From positions 7,739,501-7,803,500 of the forward strand of contig CM034102.1 of assembly GCA_019914945.1 (NCBI GenBank): a stretch of 64,000 nucleotides of DNA. Reading direction: 5' to 3'. The notes beneath the pieces were generated by a model. The model did not search any database. It saw nothing but the letters and a program-made list of their open reading frames with translations, and was not told the DNA's origin. The stretch comes from Typha latifolia. Its lineage: Eukaryota; Streptophyta; Magnoliopsida; Poales; Typhaceae. This document shows, in pieces, positions 57,252-64,000 of this stretch. Numbering within the stretch: position 1 is the first letter of the stretch; every line of letters starts with the position of its first letter. Made by a program: the position numbers and the translations under genes.

Positions 57252-58643
57252 TGTTAGGTTTTATTTGCACTTATGTAATTGACAAATTATATTTCAAAAC
57301 ATAATGTATATATTTTTATAATGTGTTTAGATTTTATGTATGAGTATATGCACAAGATATGAAATATTTGGCAAATAATATTAAAGTGGAAAATTGATTT
57401 TTAGCACTCACATAGTGTAATGAAGGTTTAAAGTCTGTTGTACTAGAGTTTCGATGCTCTGGTGTTCGAACAACCTTTGGAAGCACTCAAACGCAAAAGT
57501 CTACGAGTAGTGGACTTCTATGAGCATTCAAATGCATTTCGCCGGGAATAGAAACACGTTATAGGTATTCGAATGGCCTTGACTAAATTGACTTAGATTT
57601 GAGTTTATCTTTGTTTATCTTATCTCTAGGAGAATCTATCGAGAATTTTGAAGAGATATTTATCTTATCTCTAAGAGATACTTGATATGATCTAGGTTTG
57701 ATCGGATTAAATTTCAAGGACATTGGGCTTAATGGATCGAATCTATTTATCTTTTAATATATTCATAGTTATCTCTTCTATAAGCTCGTAAGGCAAGTTT
57801 AGCTATGTCATGTAAGCCCAAGGCAAGTCTAATTAAGTCATGCAAGCCACTAAGGTAAGTTCTAGTTCGAGTCGTATAAATTTTTAATACTAGTTCGAGT
57901 AGAAGTAAGTTAATCATTTAATCGTCCAAGCATCCAAGCATTGAGAAATTATTTTAGTTTTGAGTTTATCTTAAAAGTAAAAGTAAAATAATATAAGAGT
58001 AGAAGTAAGTTAATCATAACCATTTATTTTAGATCTAACCTAGAACCCTAATTCTATCTCCAAGCCCTAGCCACCATCACCTCCATGAGCCACCTAACCA
58101 TATGATCGTTCACCACCACCCTTGGCCATCCGCCACCTTCTAATAACTACCACAACATTGAAAAATTACTAATTTATCCAATTTTGACCTTCCTTCACTA
58201 TTTTATTTATATCTTTTCATCCCGACTATTAAGGCTACCATTATGTATTTCATAATTTTCTTACGTCTAGATCGGACCAAATCTGGTTCATAAAGATACT
58301 TCTCTTATATTTAAAAGATATTTACTTTATCTTATCTTTTAGAGGCCATTAAAGATCACTTCTATACTTTAGACAAAATGTGCTAAATCGTTCTCACCTC
58401 AACGCATCTACATCAGTCTGGAAGAACTACGTCTCGAGGGTCACTGACACAGGAAGATCAACCTCGAGATCACAGAAATTAATGTGTCATGAGGTATATC
58501 AAGTAAGGCTAGTACAGATTGAGTCATGGGAATCGGTAGGTGATCTATAAATTTCTTGTCAACTACAACAAGTTTTAGTTATTAGTCTTGATTCTAGTTT
58601 GGATCTATATTTTTTTACCTTTGAGATTTTTCACGTAAAAAAT
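57252..58643 (+). repeat. Old copia LTR, plus orientation, interrupted
   Basis: Begins TGTTAGGTTTTATTTGC, as copia LTRs do here (TGTTAGGTTTTTATTTG), and near its end matches them again (AGTTTGGATC, GATTTTTCACGTAAAA). Decayed palindromes (GTTCGAACAACC, GTATTCGAATGG) are at about 57464-57575. It is interrupted by 57683-58295 and cut at 58643. Confidence 0.65.
57683..58295 (+). mobile_element. Family 6 LTR nested in the old copia LTR (TSD ATACT)
   Basis: Flanked by ATACT (57678-57682, 58296-58300). Begins TGATATGATCTAGG and resembles 30770-31438; near the end it reads AATCTGGTTCATAA, like the gypsy B LTR. Confidence 0.7.
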
Positions 58644-58940
58644 TGATGCAAACTGGGTCAGATTGGATTCGACGGATCAAGTCTAGTTATCTAATTTATT
58701 CTGCTTATGTAGTTTAGTTAGAATCTAAGTAGGTTAGAGTTTATTTAATTAGCTAAGTTCGTTAACTTCTATGCAGTTTTAGGAAAATATTATGTAGATA
58801 TTTATTAGTTCACTAAATATTATGAGACCACTTGGAGAAGATCGAGGATGTCCTGATCTACAACTTTCATATTCAAGATTTCTCTATATTAAGACTCCAT
58901 ATATGTTATAATAAAGAAGCATTTCGAGAATAAAAAGGAA
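58644..58940 (+). repeat. Family 3 LTR fragment (U3 type without array)
   Basis: Begins TGATGCAAACTGGGTCAG and follows 24688-24990 (GTAGTTTAGTTAGA, TTTATTTAATTAGCTAA, GCAGTTTTAGGAAAATAT). It stops before the TATA region. Confidence 0.65.
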
Positions 58941-59690
58941 GGCTGATTTAGCTAGGTCATGAGACACCCGACAGATTGTCTACGATAGTTCTCTCCCTAA
59001 AGCAAATCCATGGGTGCAACCTTGAGACCTGCGTTCCAATGACCACCGACGATAATGGTTGGCTACAAGCCTGTGGTGGGCTTCGTAGTTGCCAACAAGC
59101 AGCAAATGATCGAGCATAATGCCCTTCTTCCCTATAGCCTCCACTCAGGGAGAGCTGCCCATCGGTTGTCTCACAATGGGAGCTCCATTGTAGTAGGGCC
59201 CATGTACTAGCCAATGCCACTAGGGGTTACGGAGAATGCTAGAGGCACGTCTTGGTGGCCCGTACAACAAACTTAGCCCAAGGAAAATAATTTTATCTCA
59301 TCATTGCATTATAGCATTTTCGAAAGCAAGCTAACAACTAAACGACTTGAAAGTAGGTTGCGATAGTCTATGATCTAACATAGCCACCACTATCACACAC
59401 GCAAAATTCGGGCCTAGGCCTAAATCAAAATTCAGGCCTAGGGTTAGGGTTAGGGCAAAACGGTGGAGGAGATAAAGCGCACACATCATGAGGCAAGCCA
59501 AATTTTTGTGAATCAACTCAACCACCTCGCGTGAACTAGTTGGGAATCCATGAGTGTAACTTGTGACCTGTGTACAAGCCCGAGGGTAAGATGTGTGCCA
59601 AACACGTGGGCCTACAAGAATGACGTGAGCTAGAAGGTTGAGATCACGTACTAGTCACCTTGAGGATAAAGTGCCAGAAACATGGTCAAG
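58941..59690 (+). pseudogene. Gypsy B-type remnant: gag leader joined to 3' end
   Basis: 58960-59470 resembles the gag leader of gypsy B (ending AATTCAGGCCTAGGGTTAGG, compare 26060-26100). It then passes to CTAGTCACCTTGAGGATAAAG, the 3' end seen in gypsy B at 27168-27195. All pol is missing, a deletion of the same type as in gypsy B. Confidence 0.65.
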
Positions 59691-60034
59691 TAATACAAAC
59701 GACTAAGGGTATAGTTGAATTAAAGTGGGTAATTTGCATATGCCCAATAGGGCAAACTAGATCCGACCCGCTATGACTCTACTCCTATAAATAAAGGTAG
59801 TCATGAGTTATTCATCAACGTCAAATGAATATCGAGTTAAGTTAATTTTGTTATCTGGTCTTTACCTGTTAGTCGTAGTTATTTATTTTCCTAAGAGTAG
59901 ATCTAGCCTAGAAGCCCTAACTCCACCTCTAAATCCTAACCATCCTCTTCATCCATAAGCCACTCACTCATACAGCAGACCTCCACCATCTCGCGACTGT
60001 CTACCACCCTTCGACAACTGCCGCAACGTCGGTA
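59691..60034 (+). repeat. Gypsy B-type LTR, partial
   Basis: Follows the 3' gypsy end above. Shares CTCCTATAAATAAAGG (TATA region, about 59782-59797) and the leader GCCCTAACTCCACCTC with the gypsy B and family 6 LTRs. It stops at 60034 where the minus-strand gypsy D integrase begins. Confidence 0.65.
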
Positions 60035-60330
60035 CTCCCGTTTATGGCGACTGCCTTAGCTGAAAATAGATGTGATAATGCAAAAAACTATGCATACTTG
60101 CTCAACCTGTCAGCCACCACAAAAATAACGGAATAACCACGTGCCAGTGGAAGACTTTCTATGAAATCCATAGAAATGTCTTCCCAAGCACGGTCCGATA
60201 TCGATAGAGGCTAAAGTAATCTAACCAGTTTTAATGTAGTTACCTTAGCCCTTTGACATACTTCGCAATCACGGACATAACTCCTCACATACTTTGTGAT
60301 ATCCTCCTATAAATCTTCAAGACACCCTCA
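60035..60330 (-). pseudogene. Gypsy D integrase, N-terminal part
   Basis: With stops ignored the minus strand reads KYVRSYVRDCEVCQRAK, the second half of the HHCC region, then [16 protein letters not shown] with the first catalytic Asp, and [10 protein letters not shown] ... FFALSH. It stops at AKAVA where plus-strand LTR sequence begins. Confidence 0.75.
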
Positions 60331-60707
60331 TGACCAGCTTCTAGAGTTTGGTGGAAGTGCTCCAATAATTTCTACCATAATCTATCATTTGCGAGCCCCC
60401 GAATGCACCTATGGTCCAGCAACAAACTGCCTCAATTCTCCAACTCTGGATGACGCTTCGGATCATCCAACACCTCCTATAACAATCTCAAAACATCTGG
60501 GTCAGATTTATATGCATACCTCAGCTCGTCAAGAAAAGAAAATGTTGGAGAAGAATAGGCTATGAGCTTGGCGATAATAGGTTGGTGCGATAGTGCATCC
60601 GTCGTTCTATATTCTGTTCATTTCTTGTATTAAATTTTATAATTATACGCTAGCAATTTTGTAACCCATCTCTACTATACCGGAGTGTGAATACATTGTC
60701 CCATAAA
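60331..60707 (-). other. Gypsy D integrase/RNase H linker, decayed
   Basis: Falls between RNase H and integrase of gypsy D. The minus strand shows no long frame; an island reading close to the RNase H-integrase linker is likely but heavily mutated. Confidence 0.4.
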
Positions 60708-61900
60708 CTATGGAAGGCTCCTTTGATCGGTTCGGATAATGAATTGCCTACCGATCAAATAAGACCTCCACTTTGTCACCGCATGCAGAATTGCCAACAT
60801 CTCTCTCTCTCTCTCGTACGTCGATAATTGTTGGGTTTTTTGTGATAAAGCCTTGCTGAGAAAGGCTATGGGATGTCCTCTTTGCATTAGTACAACTCCT
60901 ATGCCAACTCCCAATGCATCACATTCCACAATGAATTCTTTGGTGAAGTCCAGTAGAGCTAGAACGGGCGCCATTGTTATTGCTATTTTTAGTTTTTTCA
61001 AAGCCTATAGTGGATTCGCCTGTCCATCTAAAAGAGTCCTTCCTCAGCAAAAAAGTGAGAGGAGTTGCGATCTTGCCATACCCAGCGATGAAGCGGCGAT
61101 AATATTTGGCCACCCCCAAGAATCCTCACAATCCTATGGTGAAAGTAGGGGTCGGCCAAGCGGTCATACACGCCACCTTTTGAGGATCCGCCACCACTCC
61201 TTCCGCTGTGATGATGTGGCTTAAATACTCCACTTGTAGTACTCTCCATAGGCACTTAGACTTATTAATCTTCAGCTGGTTTTGCTTCAACAAATTCAGC
61301 ACATCCTCCAAATGCCGCAAATGCTCCATTTCAGTCCAATTGTATACCAAAATATCGTCAAAGAATACCAAGACATATCTTTGTAGTAGAGGCCAAAAAA
61401 ATATCATTCATGAGGTCTTGAAAAATAGCTGGAGCATTAGTGAAACCAAAGGGCATCACTTGAAACTCGTAGTGCCCGTCTGGAGTCCAAAATGCAGTTT
61501 TGTGCACATCCGTCGAATAAACTCTAATTTGATGACACCTGGCCCTCAAGTCAAACTTCCTGAAAATGGTCGCCCGTACAAGCTCGTCCAGCAGCTCCTC
61601 CATGAGTGGAATGGGATACTGGTCCTTAACGGTGATAGCATTTAGTGCCTGGTAGTCGACACAAAAATGTCATATCCCGTTCTTCTTTCACACCAATAGC
61701 ACGGGCGATGAGTAAGAGCTATGATTTGGTTGGATGAGGCCTTGCTCCAACATCTTGGCTACCATCTTAGAGATAACTTCTTTTTGCACATGTGAATACT
61801 GATACGGCCTCATGTTCGCCGGTGGAGCCCTAGGCATAATTTGTATGCGATAGTCCACCGTTCTCCTTGGTGGCAACTCTTTTGGTTTCTCAAATTGTCA
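60708..61900 (-). pseudogene. Gypsy D reverse transcriptase and RNase H
   Basis: RT motifs in order from 61876: [45 protein letters not shown] sequence, [46 protein letters not shown] (about 61395-61365) and QLKINKSKCLW. RNase H from 61001: FIVECDALGVGIGVVLMQRG, AFLSKALSQKTQQL, LAILHAVTKWRSYLIG, FIIRTDQRSL. The FDD active site is kept. Frameshifts near 61600, 61400 and 61120 break it. Confidence 0.88.
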
Positions 61901-62600
61901 AGCAAATTTATCTAATAAATTAGACAAATCAATTGTGGTACTTGGACTCATTAGAGGCTCATCTCCTGTTGGTCCTAACTGAAAAATATAGGCCAAATCA
62001 CTCGCACAAGGCAGCCTCACTATCGGCTGCATCGCTAGAATCAGCGGAGACCGAACGCCATTAAGTTGCACATCTTTGTTTCCTTGCTTAAATTTCATCT
62101 ACATGCTCCGAAAATCAAAAGTGACGGATCCCAAGCTCTGCAATTGCTGAGTGCTAAGGACAATGTCCGCTTCTCGTAGTGTCAATAGATAAAAGTTCAT
62201 AATGATGTCATGTCTTTGCACCCATATACCGACCTAGCGACACAAGCTATCCGTCCGAAGTTTCATACCATCTCTAATAGCAACGTCAAACCCCGCAGTT
62301 GGTTCAACATCCAAGTCCAACTTCCTCACTAACCTCTCATCTAGAAAGTTATGTGTACTCCCAGAATCGATGAGGATGTGCACACAATATTTTTTAATGA
62401 ATCTATCCACCAGCAATGTCCTCGGCACAAAAGTACCCGAATATGCATACATCGATATTTCAGCTTGGATATTTTCCTCCGCACCCTCCTCTACGGTCTC
62501 CTCATGAACCTCCTTTGAACACTCGCCATCACCAACAACCTTATCATCCTCCTCGAGACCGTCGATGAGCATCACACTCCCGATTGGTTTGGTACATCGA
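61901..62600 (-). pseudogene. Gypsy D protease and linker
   Basis: The frame 62575-62234 contains LIDSGSTHNFLDERLVRKL with an intact Asp-Ser-Gly, followed by GFDVAIRDG. It is preceded by an acidic linker (EEDDKVVGDGECSKEV). Downstream the pol linker continues in broken frames (62098-61898). Confidence 0.85.
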
Positions 62601-63290
62601 TGACCGGGGGTGAAACGTTCAACGCATCAAAAACAAAGGCCCTTCGCTCTCTGCTCTTCCACCTTTGCTGGTGTGATAGTTTGAAAGACAGGTATTATGC
62701 CTCCTCTAATATTGGAAGAGGGTCTTAAAGGTGATCACGCTCTAACCTAACCCTAACCCTAGGGCTGAATTTGGAATTCAGCCTAGAGGTGCTGCCACAG
62801 GGTGCATGGGGGCCGACGGCGGTTGGGTTCGATCGTGGATCGCCGACAGTTGACCCCTAGCTAGTCCACGCGGTAGTGAAATGGCGGCGAGCGGCAGAGG
62901 AAGGCCAAACTCGACCTCGGGCTCGCGCTGGTGCAGCAGCAGCCATGGTGCATCTCCTGCAGGTCCACCGGCCCTTGATGACTGTGGAAGGAGCCTATGG
63001 CCCCATTGCAGGGGAGCGATGGCAGCAAAAAGCCACGACGGAGCCACCCCATCATAGGGGTAGCTTCCTATAGTGGTGATTGTCGAATTCGGCCACTCGG
63101 TGATTATCAACGACTGCGACGGCCACCTTTGGCTGGTAGGCCCGAGGAAGCTAGTTGCGGTCGCCAATGGTCATGGAAGCGTTGAACCCATGGGTTTGCT
63201 ACAGCATAAACCACCAGCACTAGCGGTCTACTGGCCCGATATTGACGCAATTGGCTATCATGTCTCGGCTGTTGTTGGTCTGAGGAAGTG
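62590..63290 (-). pseudogene. Gypsy D gag leader and zinc knuckle
   Basis: The knuckle near 62635-62595 reads KGLCF, a TGA, CVERFTPGHRC. Before it comes FQTITPAKVEEQRA. The leader at 63170-62760 (for example GSYPYDGVAP, and a CCCTAGGGTTAGGG-like stretch) matches the leader of gypsy B at 25767-26105. The capsid core expected between them is deleted. Confidence 0.75.
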
Positions 63291-63300
63291 AATGGATATG

Positions 63301-64000
63301 GCGGTTGGTGCCGGTGGAGGCTAGATCACTACTCGTGGGAAGCTAGGGTTTTCGATCATAGCTTCCACCACGGGTGGGGAAGTTTCGCGCAGCTCAAGCT
63401 ATCTTTAAGGCGCTTGTTGCCGCGCTAGCACTAGCTGCGAAGAGCGAACCAGAAAGTAGTCTGTTTTCCCACGTTCAACTATAGGTTCGCTTCGCGCGCG
63501 GGAAGGCACCCCGGTTCAGTCATGTCATCTTCTTTGCATCAGAAATATCCCTTACCCTCGCTTTCTAAAATGATGAATATGAAGTCTGGGAGGCTGCAGG
63601 TACTATGGATCCTCTGACTCCCAATCGGGTTGCCTTCCCAGGTCTCGCCGGTGTTGCTTGTAGGTCGTGATGTGCCTCGAGATGGCCGCCTCCTGTCCCC
63701 TATGTATCAGATCGACCAAATTGAACAAATGATAGGTCAAGATCATGTTGTTCTACTAAGGCTGGGCTTAATAAGAGCAAGAGACTTGGTGGCAACAACC
63801 TGAATGATAGATAATTCAATTTGATAACTAAGAAAGCAGTCTACTCATGTACTCTAGCTTCGCGAAAAGGATGAAACTTGGATCTTCTGGATTAGAGGAG
63901 ATAATTGATCACAAAAATCCCTTTTTCTTTGTGTCGGATAAGGAGAGGTCCAAAAGCCATCGCTAAACCGTAACTGAAACACTCTCTTTTCCACCCAAAG
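63301..64000. other. Unassigned sequence, organelle-like in character
   Basis: From about 63390 the sequence is less AT-rich and unlike the retroelements around it: GCGAAGAGCGAACC, GGTTCGCTTCGCGCGCGGG, CCTCGAGATGGCCGCC. Such words are frequent in angiosperm mitochondrial DNA, so a nuclear insertion of mitochondrial origin is possible. No gene was recognised and no junction could be proved. Confidence 0.3.

Larger units (their letters stand above)
60035..63300 (-). mobile_element. Ty3/gypsy element D, partial
   Basis: On the minus strand: gag leader (63290-62745), zinc knuckle, protease, RT, RNase H and the start of integrase. No LTR is recognised at either end. The leader matches gypsy B; pol resembles gypsy A. 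The gag capsid core is missing between leader and knuckle. Confidence 0.8.

Noticed and set aside
59441..62764. Telomere-like CCCTAA/TTAGGG words near 26090, 59445 and 62750
   Set aside because: They occur at the same place in the gag leader of three related gypsy copies and number only two or three units; they are element sequence, not interstitial telomere.

Overview
The window is nuclear DNA of a flowering plant. One host gene start lies at the left edge; almost everything else is AT-rich spacer plus broken, nested LTR retrotransposons of the Ty1/copia and Ty3/gypsy superfamilies. Evidence for a plant genome: initiator-Met tRNA primer-binding sites (TGGTATCAGAGC), polypurine tracts, TG...CA LTR ends with 5-bp target-site duplications (TSDs), chromodomain-type gypsy pol, a Sirevirus-like copia lineage and a plant C2-domain gene with a 5'UTR intron. 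The species cannot be named from the sequence.

Layout. 1-853 (-): 5' coding part of a C2-domain protein, with a 5'UTR intron and promoter above it. 1.5-4.57 kb: gene-flank spacer. 4573-10313 (+): gypsy element A, interrupted by a copia solo LTR (7388-8376, TSD AAATG) and cut by a gypsy-type LTR (10314-11191). 11192-18920 (-): copia element 1, lacking its 3' end and carrying a nested LTR (15081-16043, TSD CTAAA). 18921-19831 (-): gag start and LTR of another element. 20036-20741 (+): LINE endonuclease remnant. 22433-23369: solo LTR (TSD CATAT). 23694-27772 (+): gypsy element B, complete at both ends (TSD ATATA), internally deleted, with a nested LTR (24688-25617, TSD GTTTA). 28.9-31.4 kb: LTR and copia RT scraps. 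30770-36047: a four-layer nest of LTRs. 36.9-54.6 kb: chromovirus gypsy C (+), split by a Tekay/Del-like LTR and internal region (37572-52903, -), itself split by copia element 2 (42839-52675, -, TSD AATAC, two 972-bp LTRs). 55.4-57.25 kb: spacer with a four-copy G-box cluster. 57252-60034: more nested LTR and gag remnants. 60035-63300 (-): gypsy element D. 63.3-64 kb: unassigned sequence of different, organelle-like character.

Three observations stand out. (1) Arrays of a GCGTTC/GAACGC half-site, usually as the palindrome GCGTTCGAACGC, sit just upstream of the TATA box in unrelated copia and gypsy LTRs, and again upstream of a TATA-like site inside copia element 2 that appears to drive a separate spliced ORF. 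This looks like a promoter module shared across superfamilies. (2) One gypsy-type LTR family ends in 1, 3 or 4-5 tandem copies of a ~21-bp unit carrying the tRNA primer-binding site, inside the TSDs. (3) Copia element 2 carries an extra gene downstream of pol with its own apparent promoter, 5'UTR intron and start codon.

No retroelement here is fully intact. Many of the stop codons examined fit C-to-T (or G-to-A) transitions, as expected for methylated, silenced DNA.
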